64,000 nucleotides of DNA. Source: Rhynchonema sp. JSB1_4 (lineage: Eukaryota > Nematoda > Chromadorea > Monhysterida > Xyalidae). The stretch spans positions 18,453 through 82,452 of the forward strand of contig JASAMV010003611.1 in the NCBI GenBank assembly GCA_030248065.1, given 5' to 3'. How positions within the stretch are numbered: the stretch's first letter is position 1; every line of letters starts with the position of its first letter. The notes below the pieces were generated by a model. The model had not been told where the DNA came from, searched no databases, and worked only from the letters and a program-made list of their open reading frames with translations. Below, piece after piece: positions 21,810 to 36,700 of this stretch. The position numbers and the translations under genes are program-made.

Positions 21810-22560
21810 AGCTGCCCACCACTGACTTTCTAAAGGCAAGGCAAACTGTGAAACAAATCGTTTGGTTACACTAAAACTAAAATATGGCACCCACAAATTT
21901 GAGGACCATGCAATCAGGCAGTGCTGCATGCACAAACAACACAACACTCATGAAATGAGGCAAATCGATTTTACCTTTATCAAAAATTAGGAATCATTTT
22001 TGAATGATTTTAATGCAGAATAACACACCGGTTATCAGAATAAACAAGTTTAGCAGCACGGTCATAATTTTAACACCGAATTAACGCATGAATCAAATGA
22101 AGCAATCGAAGTGATATATATATTGACAATTAAGAAGAGCTGCGCACTTCAGCGTGTCCAGGCAAGCACTGATTCAAATCAAATATCAGTATGTACAGGA
22201 TTAATAAGATATCACATCAACAACATGTAAAAATACAGCCGAGAAAAGAGCAGTGGAAATGAAAGGACTTCAACATAGGTAACATTGCAATTTCACTAGA
22301 ATGTTGTGCGTGATGAAATGAAGTATAAATTTCTCAAACTTCTGACTTGAAAGCACTCAAAACTTCAATGAAACATTTTGAACAAGATAATTTTTTTAGA
22401 CATAAACTCGAATTATATTTTGATTGCACCTTCCCTTCCAAAAAAGTGAAAACTGTACAGTGAGCATAGAATCGAATGCTCAAATTTGTTCATAAAATTA
22501 CATTTAGACTGAAGAATTAAAAAAACATCAGCAAACAATCGAGATGGACATGAGAGGGAA
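21810..22560. other. Intergenic; no gene recognised
   Basis: A+T-rich sequence lies between the CCM2-like start and the ABHD12-like stop, both on the minus strand. An upstream exon for the first gene cannot be excluded near 21830-21950. No repeat is noted. Confidence 0.45.
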
Positions 22561-23892
22561 TCAAGAATCTAAACATTTTCGGACGAAGTTTTTCATGAGC
22601 CTCGGCAATTCGGGTGCGCGACACATAAACTTGTGCTCATATTTGTGATGTGCTTCAAACTCATGATATTCGACGGCCAATCCGAAAGTTTGAGCCGCTT
22701 TGAATACCTTTGCACCCAACTCAACCGGTACGACGTGGTCATCTTGTGCGTGCACAATCATAACGGGACATCTGACATCGCGAATTCGTTTTTCGGTCGC
22801 AAAACAGATCGGATCGGCATGAATCGGGTTCGAAATCAACCATCGAAACCAGGGCAGCCAACGGAACGGCGTTGTTAATGGATGGTGTTCAACGACATCG
22901 TCTACATTGTTGAACGGAGCCTCGAGCACCAGACCCCGGGGTCGATTTACAGGGTCCAGATCTGAGTCCGGCTGGAATAACTGACTGACCATTTCCGTGG
23001 CGATCGCCGTGCCGAGACTGTGACCCCAGACGAAAATTGGATTCGAACCGGACCGAGCGGCGATCCAATTATAGAGACGACGTGAGTCCGAGACTACGCC
23101 TTCGGCTGTCGGGTGACCTGTGGATGAGGAAATGGGGATTAAATTAAGTGGCATGTGTTTTTATGTGGAAATCCTGATTATAAACTCCAAAGATGTCATC
23201 CGACGATCACCTTGTGCATCGCCTGTCCAACAAAACAGGCAGCAAAAACAGATTTTCCGAAAACTTGAACTGCTGGCCGCTCTTGTTATCATGCCCAATG
23301 GGTGCTGACTGAACGGACGATTTAACGTCATTTCGTCCAATTTCATTCTCATGTCAACTTTCTGAATTCTCTAGTCAAGATCAAACAACTAACCGGTTGA
23401 ATCTCCAAACCCCCGATAATCCAGCGTGAGCACATGGTATTGATTCTGAGCCAACAAATGATAGAGTTCCCTTCGATGGAACGCAGCGCGATCGAACGCG
23501 ATTCCGTGCAGATAGAGCACAATTGGAATGTTCAGATCGGAAAGGGCCGCGTCCCAGTCCCAGTTCTCCGGCAGCTCGTTCTGGTGCATTTCGGGAATCA
23601 CCTGCCAGACACCCAATCGAATATCGTCACCGTTTTCGATGTAGAAATTTCGCGATAACGACAAATTGAAATGCACTTGCGGGTGGGTGAGGTTGGTGAA
23701 CGGACGACGAACGAATGCGAGGAACATTATCGATCGACGGAATGATGGAATCATGCGAATGATGATTGGAATTATGAAATAGATCGATGCGAGACTGAGC
23801 AACACCCAGCGAATCGACACCAGCGCGATGTTGGCGCTGCTGGTGGTGGAGCCCATTTTTGTGATGGCAACTCGCATGACTGAAAATGGCAT
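22561..23892 (-). CDS. ABHD12-like membrane serine hydrolase (351 aa)
   Basis: Two exons, 23892-23394 and 23117-22561, join in phase 1 to give 351 residues. An N-terminal membrane segment (about residues 21-46, VSIRWVLLSLASIYFII) is followed by an alpha/beta-hydrolase fold. Visible features are the oxyanion-hole motif YLHGIAFDRAAFHR, the conserved LDYRGFGDSTG, the nucleophile elbow GHSLG (near residue 200), the acid region HAQDDHVVP and the catalytic His region HHKYEHK. These match ABHD12, which hydrolyses lysophosphatidylserine at membranes facing the lumen or outside. Residues and spacing look intact, so an active enzyme is expected. The length is slightly below the vertebrate protein (about 400). 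The gene faces the MATH/RING gene head to head, 0.9 kb apart. Confidence 0.9.
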
Positions 23893-24790
23893 TGAAATTG
23901 GGACTGGTGATGCACCTGGGCACCGAGCTGGGGTACTGACGATGCACGAAAGAAAATTAGCATAGCGTCAATTTTCAAGAATCTCCGGTTCCTTTCCAAT
24001 CACTCAACGCATGTCAAGTGGCGAGAAAACGACAACGTTTGTGTTTGTGAGACAATCAGTGCAAAACGGCATGCATGCAATCCCAAAATCTAAATCCCTT
24101 AATTTGTAACACATTCAAAATCAGATTGATCACAATGATAGACAAAAAAAGGCCAAGTGCACCTGCCTGCACCGTTCCAAATTTTTGCAAAACTCGTGAT
24201 TTGGCCGAAAAACCATGCGCCGTACCATGCGATGCCAAGCAACGGGCTCCCGTAATGTTGTACATGTGCAAAGTGCACATTTTCGGTCGCCTCCAGTAAC
24301 ACACCCAGAGCAAAAGTGACGTCGTTCACCTTGAAGATCAGGGTCACTTTAAGGGTCAGTCCCAGGTTCCGGAATGATTACGGTTGCGGGTTACGGTAGC
24401 TCAAAATTTTTGGATGGAAAACTAAAAACTTGGCTGACGCGTCGCTCGCTCGAGCGAGGAAAAGAAATTTCCGAATCCAATCCAAGGGTTTTTCTTATGG
24501 TTTTTGACTTCTCGGAATCTCAAGAGAAGCGATTGCTGAATAATCATGAAACCCACACGAAAAGGAATGCCGAAAATTTCTGAAAAAAGCTCTCAACTTT
24601 CAAGCTCATTTTTGGGACCTGATCATAGCCAGGCCAGGAAGTTGGTTTGGGGATTGTGACTGATGTGGCAACTGCGCAGTCCGCCGGCATTTCCTTTTGT
24701 GACACGTTCCTTGAAGCACATTTTTTCAGGGTGTCATAATAATCGCGTTCCTAATCCTGTCATTAAAATTGTAAATAAGGCGCCTCCAAA
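23893..24790. promoter_or_regulatory. Divergent intergenic region (likely bidirectional promoter)
   Basis: This 0.9-kb stretch separates the ABHD12-like start (minus) and the MATH/RING gene start (plus). No coding exon is recognised. It is inferred to contain both promoters; no specific element was identified. Confidence 0.4.
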
Positions 24791-27700
24791 ATGGTGAACA
24801 ACTCGAAGACTCAAGATTCTCCCACGAGAGACGAGAATTCAAGTGAGTTAAAGGACATAAGAACAATAAGTTGGACTTTTGATGTGTCGTCTTGCTGTTT
24901 GTTAATATATTTTAGTGTTAAACGTCTGTTCAGGCGAGAAAGATTGCCACAGTGTCGTCAAATCGTCGGGGACCGGCAACAAACACAAGAACGCCTGTTG
25001 CGAGCACCATCTGCGTCAATCGCGTCGTGTGAATGTCGCTTGTCAAACCGATGGCAGCATGCCACTCAACGAATTGAACGAAGCGAATTGCTCAAAAACC
25101 GTCGTCACCGGATCGCCGCAGAAGAACGGTGGGTGTTGCTGCTTTTTGTCGTTTGAAATCGTTCACCCAACCCACCCATCGCGCAGTAGCAACATGCAGA
25201 TGTTTATTTTCAGATGGCTCGAAACCGGAAGGCACCTTGCGTTTGATGATAAAGAACTTCCACAACATGACCGACACGGTTCGCGGCCCTGGTGCATCCA
25301 TAAATGGCGTACCCTGGTTGGTTCCCGTCCCGCCTTATTCTCATATTTTTATCATTATGAATAAATGATGGTCGATCTTTACTCAATGCCCAATTTTTCC
25401 AGGAAAATAATGGTGATGCCGCGGCAGCATGTGATGCAGAAAAAAGGCACGCAGAAATGTCTCGGCTTCTTCCTGCAATGTTGCCCCGACGCGTACTCGG
25501 AGTTCGTATTTTTTTATCCATTGCAGATTTGAAGAATTGCAAAAAGATTCATAAATATTCATTCATAACCGTTTTTCTTCCAGTTCATGGTCATGCCAAG
25601 CGGCGGCCGAACTGCGGCTGATATCACAGAAAGGCGGGGTACCGAATTTCACGCGCAAAACCAACCACACCTATACGGCCAAAGAGAACGACTGGGGCTA
25701 CAGTTGTTTCATGACCTGGGCTGTTAGTGACTGTGATTTGATCGTATCTTTCATTTGTTTGTTGTGTTGGTGGTTGTTAATCACTAAACGTTGTTCGGTT
25801 CCAGGACATACTGGACGAATCACAGGGCTACATCAAGGAAGACAGAGTGATCCTGGAGGTTTTTGTCAAGGCCGAACCACCGAAAAATGTCTTGTGCGTA
25901 AATTATGTTTTGAATTTTCTGTCCTCTATATTTGCAATTTTATGGCCGTGGTAGAACACTTGTGATTATTGTAGATTGAGATTAATTGAGTAATCCGAGT
26001 AATTGACTCTTGCAGAACATACGACGGTTTCTGCAAGAAGATCCAGGATTATATGCGTTTGGCTGACCTGCAGTCGAGTCGTGGCCTGATCGACAAAGCT
26101 ATCGAAGTCAATCAATCGGCGCTCAAGTTCTGCAAGGACAAAGTGCGAAGCTTGTTGCCTTGTTGACATCTGTTCTGGCTTTTTGTTATATTCATGTTGT
26201 CGAACTCAGCCTATCAACTCTCGTCGCCAAGTCACTCAGTCGTCAGTCCTGATGCCATGCATCTAATTCTTGCTCTCATTCGGTTCTTGGGTTGGCGACC
26301 AGCGTTGACGACTTCAGTTGATGATTAAACAATTAGCCTTTGTTCTAATCTAAGCTCAGCTCAGAAAATAATCAACGGAAAGTATCGCTGAACTTAATTT
26401 TTCGGTTTCTGCGGGTTTATGGTTTGAAAAGTTCGAGCTCTTTGCTGATGTTTTACGGCTGAATGACTTTTCACGACAGAAGGCATGTTTTTGATCTTCT
26501 CTTCAACCATTCGCTTCGTGAAAACACTAAACCAATCTTCAGACAGTCTCCTTAAAGTCACTCCACAAAGCACTCGGTCAAACTCAACAACAATCAGAAC
26601 AGTCTGCAGGGAATGTCAACAATTTCCTTCCAGGATGCTCAATGCAAAGACGACCTGGAGAAGCAGAAGCAGAAACTGATCGAACAAAAGTTGAAGCAGT
26701 CGATCGAGCGCATTGAGAAAGGTATCTGATGTGCCCCTGATTTTTCTGCATCTTAATGGCCATTTTGGAAGCTGAACAATGGCAGCAGAGAATACCACTT
26801 ATTTTAATCTCGTGGTCGTTAGACTTAGAGAAATTTTTCATCGCAACTTTCTTCTCCATTGTGTATGTGTGTGAGTGTGACTGACGCAACTTCCCAAAAC
26901 CCCGCAAACAAATGAAAATGGTAATTCTAACCAAATCGCCTTGATGATTCAGGCAAGACGGGCGTTGCGGGCGAGGGCGACGAGACGGACCAGTCAACAA
27001 ATCTGAACGCACTGCGTCAGGCATTAACAGGCAATATGAGCAACAAAACGACCGCTGCTGCTGGTGCCACCGCAACGAACACGACGACAAGCACCACCAA
27101 TGTGTCACAGGATGCAAAGAAAAAGGTGAGAATCGATTAATCGAAAGAGTTTCACGAGAGCTGTTATCAGCGTACTTGACACAAGTCTTCAGTGAGGGAG
27201 ATTGATGAAAAAAGCCAGAAAATATTGAATGAAATTCTGGCTTGGCGACGCTCGCTGTCTTTTTCTCATCGCAATAAAGGTTGCGCTGCATGCCCAGCCT
27301 GGTGTTTCAGTGAGCGGTCGCTTTGTCTTTCTGGATTTCGGGTTTATTTCTCATCATCCTCGCTAGTTTTTTAAACGACTAAAATTAGAAAACTTGCAAA
27401 TAACAACACTCAAGCGGCTCGAGTCACACCATGATCACAAGACAAGAATAATATTTTGACTGACATTATGTGAATCATTCATAATCAGTGTTTGAACGGG
27501 ATTCATTTTTAATCCCGGGATCGGGATTCGGATCAAGAAAGTGTCGGGATCGGGATCCCGGTTTTGAAATGTCCAATCCGTTTGCATGGCCGCACTTGCG
27601 GGTCGCGGTTTGCGGGTCACTCAAAACATTTATTTAGCCATTACACACAAAAATGAACGAATCAGCGGTCTGCTACGGCAGTCTGCTACGTTGGCTGGAC

Positions 27701-30700
27701 GCGGATTGGTTAATTTTTGTGTGTTGCAGCCAAACATATGTTTCAAGTCACCTGCAAACCGCGACCCGCAAGTGCGGCATGCAAACGCGGGGCGGTTGTT
27801 GGACATATAAGAGTATTTTTCTGACCCGCGCCCGCGTTTGCATGGACGCGCCCTTAGAACAGCTTGGCGAATTATGATTGCATAATTTTTACTTTTTGTT
27901 CTCAAAACTTAATCCCGATCCCGGTACTTTTTTGGGCGGGATCGGGATTGACTTTTTCAAAATGACGGGATCGGGATCAGAAAAAGGGCCCGGGATCGGG
28001 ATCCCGTTCGAACACTGTTCATAATGCGTTTATTCTCACAGACGTCTGACACCAACACCACACCGGTGAAGCAGCAGCCAACGAATAACGACAACAAAAC
28101 GGTGACGACCAAGGACAAGGACAGCGCCAAAGAGGGAGAGGAGAATGTCAGTCGTTTGGTTTAAAGAAATTGAAGAGAAACTCAATAAATGTAAATAAAT
28201 AGAATTTGTCGGTGTTTCAGAAACGCAGTCCGACCGAAGACCAATCGGCCGAGTGCAGCAGCAGCGATCGGGAAGATGAAGAAGATGCAGATGAATATTG
28301 TGAATCGTGCATTCAGGATGAGTTGGAGAATATCATATGCAAGTGCGTCATGTGTATGATGACTTTCTCTCTCTTTTTGCTTCGACAAATGCATGTGAAA
28401 CTACGATTTTCTGCGTTTTCGCAGAGAGACCTCCGAGATGGCGTGCCAGACGGAGCCGGTGGCCAATAATAAACAGAAGGAGGACTCGACGCAGAAAACG
28501 AAGGATTCCTCAACCACACCTCCTCGTGTGCAACCGGTATGTTGATTGAAGTTGATTGATGCACTCAAAAAATAGTGATCGTCTCGCAATAATTTCAATG
28601 CCATTTTGACCAAAAACAATCACATTGATTCTGATTGGCGCCTTTTATTATTGTTTTGTTGTGTCTTCTCAAATTTCGACATTTATCATCGCCAACCACT
28701 CTCGATTATAGTTGCAGGTGGAAAAAACGGTTTTTTCCTGAACAAACGGAAAAAACCGTTTTTTAGTGAAATATACTTTTCCGGAAAAATTGCACGGCGG
28801 ATTTTGAGCTTTTCTGAAAAAGTGCCAAAATTATGGGAAACAATCTAGTTTTATTGCGGAAACATACTTTTCAAGTGTTTTCCAGCCCTTTACAGCTTTT
28901 ATTCGTACTTTCTGAACAGGATTCCTTTTCATACACCATTTTTAACGCATAATGTGCCTAATATACACCATTTTGACCGGTGCCCAAGTTTGGCTCGGAA
29001 AAAATATCGAAAAAAACTTTTTTTCGGAAACAAACGGTTTTTTTTCAAGTAAATACATTTATCCGGAAAAATTGAAGTTATACTCACGATTGGCTAACAA
29101 GACAATCTTCGATCAATTTCTACAACTCGCGGAACATTTTTCCGTTTCATCGCCTCGAGCCAAGTGCATTGCCATATATTCAGCTGCCACGAAATGAGCT
29201 GTCTTTGCTTGATCCCCAACCTTGTCACTTTCACAGGATTCGCCGGCCAAACAAGCCGCACCGCCAGCGCCACCTTCTGCGACCGAGGTCATCAAGTCGA
29301 CCGCCACGCTGCAGAAGGAACACAAAGCGCAATGGGAATCGATGCCGCGATGGTCAGCGGAGAAGGAGGCGGAATTGTTGGATTTGATCACGCAGGTTTG
29401 TTAGTTGAACGAGCCAGTGAGTGGATGGCTTTGCGGAAATGCTGCGAAAATATGCTGAGGATTGGTTGTTTTCTTGAAAATCATTTGCGGACGGATGAAA
29501 AACAAGGTGGCCGTCGAAAAGCCCAAAAAAACCAAAACGGAAAACCCCCAAAAAAACCTTGATGCGAACTTTTTCGTGCTCGGGGGTTTTTATTTTTCGG
29601 GGTTTTTTTCGGCGCTTTTTGTTCGGTTTTTTTGGAGCTTTGGATCAAACCCTTTTGACAACTGTGGCGTTCACAAACTATTGTCCCCTTATGGGCAGAG
29701 CGAAACATTCAATCATTCACTTTTGTTTCCGCGCGTCGGGTTGTGCAACAAGATTGAACAAGACAACAAATTTGACGTATGTTTTCTCTCTCTTTTAATC
29801 TATGCCCAAACAAAATTCCTCCACTCACGCACACAGGAGTCGCGTCAGTCACTGGACAGTATCCGCGACACGCTCGAACGTTTGGTGCATTTGGCACAGG
29901 ACGGGGAGGTGCATCCGGGATTGGACTTTGATCTGGCGACGCTGAGGGAGACGACGCAACGAATTGGGCAGAAAGATGGTGCGTTTGCGAGTAAGTCCAC
30001 GCCCTCTTTGTAGTTGAACTATCGATGTACATAATCGATATTTTTTATTCCCGATATTTTTATTTTTTATTGTGTTCCCAATTCGCCGTCCTCCTCCCAT
30101 TTCAACACGTATTCTGTCGATATTCTTCCTAGTGAGTGACAGAAAATGCCGGATCCTGGCTCTATAAAGAGGGAAGAGTACTGTACATTTGTGCACCAGT
30201 ACTGTACATTTGTGTTATGCTCCAGGTGTTTTTGTACTTCAGCGAGCACACAGTGTGCTTTGTACTTCGTTTTTAGCCTTTTTGCTACGCATAATGCTGA
30301 AATGTTTCTATACTGGCAGGCGGAAAAAAAACCGGTTTTTTTTCCGGAAAAAAAACCGAAAAAAAACCGTTTTTTTCCGAGACCCGAATACTTTTCCATT
30401 TATTTTTCCGTGGGTATCTTTTCGGTTTTTGATCGAAAAAATATCGGTACTTTATCCCAATTTTTCCAAAAAATTGTAATGCAACATAAACAACACAGTG
30501 TGCTTTGACTGACTTCAACACTCTTCAAAGCACTCTCGTCACTTCGAACACATTTAGCCTAAATTGTTATATTTTTCAAAATAACGCTCTTAAAAACAAA
30601 AAAAAAAAAAAAAAAAAAAACTTTTTTTAAAAAAAAAAACCTTTTTCCTCGAAAAAAAAACGTCATAATGCTGAAATGTTTCGTGAACATGCCAAAAGGA

Positions 30701-33700
30701 AATAAGACGCGTAATTTTGGTTTGCTTCGTGAATCACAAAACGTCAAAAATTATAGTAACAAATAAAACAAAACCGACTCATTTCCGAGCGCGGCGTGTT
30801 TTCATCGCTCAAGATATACGTAGAAGAACTGTTTCATCTGAGCTCTTTGCATCAATTTGTCCCGGTCTCATCATAAACGTGTGCACGAATTTTTGTCAAA
30901 AAATGAACAAAGAAAGCGAGTGCTCCTCACAATTTGCAGGTGGTCTATTCGGCCTGCTTGACGGCAGTGGCATGGACATAATCGAATTGCCTGGCGATGC
31001 CACACCGCCTGATACGGATGTGGTGGATTTGGCGAATAACAATGCGAATGACGCCGAACAACCACCACCACCACCGATGGATAAGAAGGCCAAGGGCGAC
31101 AACACGCATGAAAATACTGGTGAGAGAGAATGTTGTGGTTTTGGTTGGACCATTTTTGTGTACAATCAGCACATATAATTTTGATTTGCACCTAAGAACA
31201 AACACGTTGCGTACCAAGTTTGCGCCTAAACGCCCGAAATCTGTCAACTTGCACCTGAAATTCGAACATCTAGGTGCGACTGGCTTGTGGAAAAGTGGAA
31301 CTCAGAGCCTCTGAGTCCAATCAGCATTTGAAAATTCATGTTTGTTTTTTTGCAGCAGACATTTTTTGCTGTGAGCTCTCGCACAAATTACCAACAACAC
31401 AAGCCAATATTAGTTATTATGCACACGTAAACTCCTCACGAAAATTGTGACGGAAACAACGTGACGTGAATTTTATCACAAACTGCTTCCTCCTTGCCAA
31501 TTCAGGCAACAACAACAACACCCCCGATCAACCACCCGCTCCACCATCGTCGCCGCGAATGCCCCTGTTGAACATGGCCAATTTGGAACATCAGTACACC
31601 GAGGAGGAGTATTCGTTGATAAAACACGCAAAGGAGATTGTGGAAACGAAGGTAGGTCAGGCTTTTTCGGATAACGTTTTGTTTTGTGTTTTTCATCTTT
31701 ATTTTTTGTGTTTGTTGGCGAAGATTTTTTGTTTTGAAGATTTGCGATTCAACCTGCCTGATGACAGTATATAAGTCATTTGTACTGGGTGCGCCTGTGC
31801 TATCAAGCGATTAGCAACTGGTCGAATATTAACTCCTTCAAGTTAACTTCAGGCTGAAGAATTGGTGTCGAAATACAGTCAATTGATTGAGCAGAGCGAG
31901 GCGACGCGACTGGCCGAGACTGTGAAGAAGGTGGAGAAACGAATGAAGGTATGGATCCCGTTTTTTTTAGAATATGGTCAGGAATCGACAGGATCGGGGT
32001 GAAGTTGTTCTCTCTCTTATGATGTTGAATAAGCGAAATATTGCTGTGCGCATTTAAATATTTTTTCCATCAAAGGACTGACATGGTTTGTTGAGCAAGC
32101 GTTAATCCAATGCAGACCTACACTTAGTTCAAACACCGAAAACATTTTTGCTGTCTCACCGCCTAAGCGTTCAACATTAAGAAACAATTACGGAATTAGT
32201 TACAGATGCATTGAGCGTATTTTGTATCTGACGCCATTCACCTGACATATCAGGCAACTAATGTCTCACGTTTCCGTTTGAGGACATTGAGAAACAAACG
32301 ATGACGTGTCGGAAGGAGCTGGCGGACGAATGTGACAGGCATTTTAAGGAGGAACAGAAATTGATCAAAAACAACAAACAGCTGCGCACACAGCTCGATC
32401 AGGCCAATGAGAAATCTGAGCGGTAAGAGTTTTTTCTTTTATTTTCGTTTGGCCAATAATAGTGTTTCCGTTCGCTTGTGCGACACGACGAGTTGACCAA
32501 GTGCGTCACTGACCGGCGGCTGCAATCGGCCGGCCCCAAAAAAGAATGAAAAAGCTGTTCCAAAAATGTTTAAAAAATATTCTAAAAGAAGTTTGAATCT
32601 CCATCATGGTTTGAGCTCTTTTATCCGGAAGCCTGCCAATGCCAAAGACTCCAAATTGAATTTGCATCCGCTACTTCGATGCTCATTTCCAGTCTCAACA
32701 CGCAACTGAAAGATCGAAAGGCCGAAATCAAAAAGCTCGAAAAGCGCCTCAAACAAGAATCAGCAACGTCGGCTGAAAACGCAGAGTTGCAATCGCGAAT
32801 TGAACAGCTCGAAAAAGATCTGGCGATTGCGCAGAAGAAGAATCAGGATGATCACAGACGACATCAGCGGGAGACGCAATCGCTGATCGACGCCAAGAAG
32901 CAGTTGCAGCAGGTTTGTTGGGTCTTGTTTCGATGTTCGAGAAGTTTGTCTCGTGGACTTATGATGGCTTGCTCAAACCTGTGGAATAGATTCGAACTTG
33001 ATTAAATTTTTTGAGCAAAAAATCAACGCTTTCTGTGCAATGTTACGCAATTTGAGCAAAATACGTGAAAAAATTGTAATCTCTCAATATTAGATGGGAA
33101 TTCATGAAATTGATTGTGATAAATCTAAGAAAATGTTTTATCGATCGCATATCGCTCGCTTGAAATGAAGGTGGTTTCAGTTATTCCTTGTTTGCGCTCT
33201 GAAACTGAAATCAAATAAAAAAAACAATTTTACTATCATTCTCAGGAATTGGTGCACGCGACAAATGAGATGGAGCGACTGACTGGTCAATTGGAGGACA
33301 AACAACAATCGATGAGAAAGCTGGAGAACAGACATGACCAGGTGGACGGGGAATTTTGTTTGTTTACGAGATTTTTTCCCATTTTATTTCCAACAAAACC
33401 AATTACCTTGCTCAGGCGCTTGTCGCTTCAAGCACACGACACTCAGTAACTGTTTGAAAATAAAACATCACATGTGTTTGTCCCCCAGGAACGCAAACAA
33501 ACAAACGCCTCGTTGCGCGACGCGATTGAGCGTGCGAAAAAGGCGGAAGTAAATCTGCTCGAATTCAAACTCGAAATCGGCCAGAAAGTACTGCAGCGCG
33601 CCCTCGATGACTGCTCGGCCAGCACGAAACATTGGGAGTCGGAGTTGAAACGGTAAGTTCCGCTGTGTACTGGCCGTCGAAAAAAACGTTTTTTTCTGAT

Positions 33701-36700
33701 GCCCGAAGTTCATGTAACCCTACTGTGTCAAGTACTGAACCAAATTAAGTACTGGAAACGTACTTAAAAACGTTTTTTAAGGAAAGAACAGATCGAAACG
33801 GGCCAGTGGTGTCGTTGGGGGGGGGTTACCCCCTGGTATGGGGTATGGGAAATCGGCCGGGGGTATGGGAAATTTTTCACTTTTGGAACAAGCACCACTA
33901 AGAAATGACTTTTTGACCCCGAGAAGTACCAAAATTGGCCATTTTTCGTCCAAAAATGTCAAAAATCGCTTACTACCGCAAGAAAACTCTGTTTTAAGCA
34001 CTTTTTAGACCAATTTTGGCACTTTTAGAAGATTTTTGGGGTCATTTTTTTCAAAACCCCCACCCTCGGGTATGGGAAATTTTTGAGTTTTTGGAAACCC
34101 CCCCCTGGTATGGGAAATTTTTGATTTTTGGGGGTATGTATGGGAAATTTCCCGAAAATTGGGCTGGGTATGGGAAAATTTCGATTTCTCAACGACACCA
34201 CTGAAACGGGCAATAAAAAGCACTTTGTTGTCCAGTTCACATTCTGAAGTAGTGTTGCTTCTTTATTTAGCTTAGGATTGTTTAGTTGATCACAAATGCT
34301 TCTGGCCGCATTTTTGGCAGCAGTGCACTTCCTAGACATCGTGCGTTTTGAACTTCAATGCTTTCTAAAAAGTCCTCGTCCGAAACCCCAACATAAATAT
34401 TGAAGAGCACGCAGAGGATGAAAAACCGACAGAGTTGTTCTGCGAGTTACCAGAACGTCGTACTCGATTTTCAGTTATTCAACGGCGCAGCGCTATGATG
34501 AGTCCAAGATCATTCAACAAACTTTGACGGAATGGCAACGAACCAAGGACAAAATTGTGGACATGCTGCATTCGGCCAAGGTGGGTGTTCAGCAAAAATT
34601 GCGCTGTTCACCATCGTTGACGAAATATTTGCTTGGGCACAAATGTTCCACGTTGAATGTATATTTGGGTGGAGGGGTTGGCGTGCAATAATAAGTGGGC
34701 CTGTGTCGTCATCAAAACCAAATAACCCTCAACAATCAAAAAAACTTTAAAAAAATTGATACGACAAGTAAACCTGTTTTCGTGTGCGTTCCAGATTCGA
34801 GATTTCTCCCTGTTAATAATATTTGAACGGACAATCAATCAATTAATAAAATCGCATCTGCAGAGCGACTTCGTGCATCAAATGGAGGCGGTGCGTAATG
34901 GCAAGCAACTGGCCACGCTGCCCTCATTGGAAGTGCCCAAACCACCACCGCCACCCAAAGCGCCACAATTGCCACAACAACAGCAGGTATGCATTTTTTC
35001 TTTTGTTTTTTTTCGTTTCTTTTGAATCTATTTATCGAATTCTGTCGTCGCAGGCTCAGCAGGACCAGGCCAGACAACAACAACAACAACAACAGCAACG
35101 GAACATATCTGCCGCCGCTTATCATACGGTTGGGGTTCGATTAAAAGATTCTTGCGAGTGAGATTGGTTATTAGGATGAACGACGGGAAGATGTACATTT
35201 TTATTCGCTTCGGACCAAATACAACATCTGGAGATTGCACGAACCAGCGGTCTATTTTCTGAATGTTTCACATCAGAAAATCTTGTAGAGTATAAAAATG
35301 ACAGCGTAACCTTTGTGAAGCAATAAATTTCTTGACTTGATTTGCCAACCAACAAAATAGCAATAAACTTGACAGCTTTGAGCTTTGCATAATTAAACGG
35401 CTCCGGCCAAACAGAAACACGCGGTGTGTGTCCGTTCATCACGTCCTGCCCGCTCCAGATGCAGCCCCCGTCATCGAACACGCCGGCAACGCCAAGCTCG
35501 GGCGGTGACACTCCCTCAAAGCCACCATTGGCGCCGATTGGTGCACGTCCCGCGACGGCCATGTCCAATGGACCGCCCAGTCAGCAGACGATGCAATCGC
35601 CGATGGTGGCCAGTGATGCAGCCGGCGCACAGAACATGCAGCAACAACAATCGCCGGTATGGGGCTGGGTGGGCGTTGGATTGAGGCAGTGGTGTCGTTA
35701 GACGGGGTGGGGGGTTACCCCCTCCTGGTATGGGGTATGGGAAATCGGGCGGGGGTATGGAAAATTTTCACTTTTGGAATAAGCACCCCTAAGAAATGGC
35801 TTTTTGACCCCGATAAGTACCAAAATTGACCATTTTTCGCCTAAAAACGTCACAAATCGCTTGCTGCCGCAAGAAAACTCTGTTTTAGGCACTTTCAGAT
35901 CGCTTTTTGGTGCTTTTAGAAGAATTTTGGGGTCATTTTTTTCAGAAACCCCCTCGGGCGTGGGAAGTTTTTGAATTTTTGGAGAAACCCCCCTGGTATG
36001 GAAAATTTTTTAGTATTGACGATATGGGAAATTTCCCGAAAATTGGGCTGGGTATGGAAAAATTTCGATTTCTCAACGACACCACTGGATTGAGGAGGGA
36101 GTGCGCACCACTGAATACGCTGGTCATTGTATGTTTGCCCAACAACTGGGAAGATCTGAGCCAAATGGCTGATTTTATTGTGGGGTGCCAGATTGATTCG
36201 TAATCGGTTAAATGAGTAAATTCGAGTACCTTTGTGAACAAACAGTTCAGCTTCTTATGTTTTTGACGCGATACATTATTTTTTGCTGTGTTGGCGTGAA
36301 AAAAATTCACGATTCACACAGTTCAGTGATGTTACATGCGGGAATGACTCTCAAGAGTGGTCAGGCCGGTGGTTGATAAGTAAATGTTTGGTAGCTCCTG
36401 AAAGAAAAATCTTATCGTTCGAAAGCAGTGAAAGCGTGTTGCCCATATTTATTGGCTTTGTTTCGTCATCACCTGGCGGACATCAATTGCTTGTATTTTG
36501 AATCTTTGACCTGACAAATCAACTAATTCCGTTGCCTTTCTTGCAGCACATTCAAATGACCGCCATTCAACTGCCATCGACGGGGCCGAACGCGGCGACA
36601 GCTGGCGGCCAGACAACTGGTTGGTTATTTTGTGCATAATTCTTAACTTGGTAAAAATACACTGAGTATATTGTGGGCTCAATTTTGCTCGATAAAATAA

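Noticed and set aside
30146..30521. Open frames over AAAACCG/CGGTTTT tracts
   Set aside because: Lys/Phe-rich translations of the A/T-tract repeat inside an intron of the MATH/RING gene.
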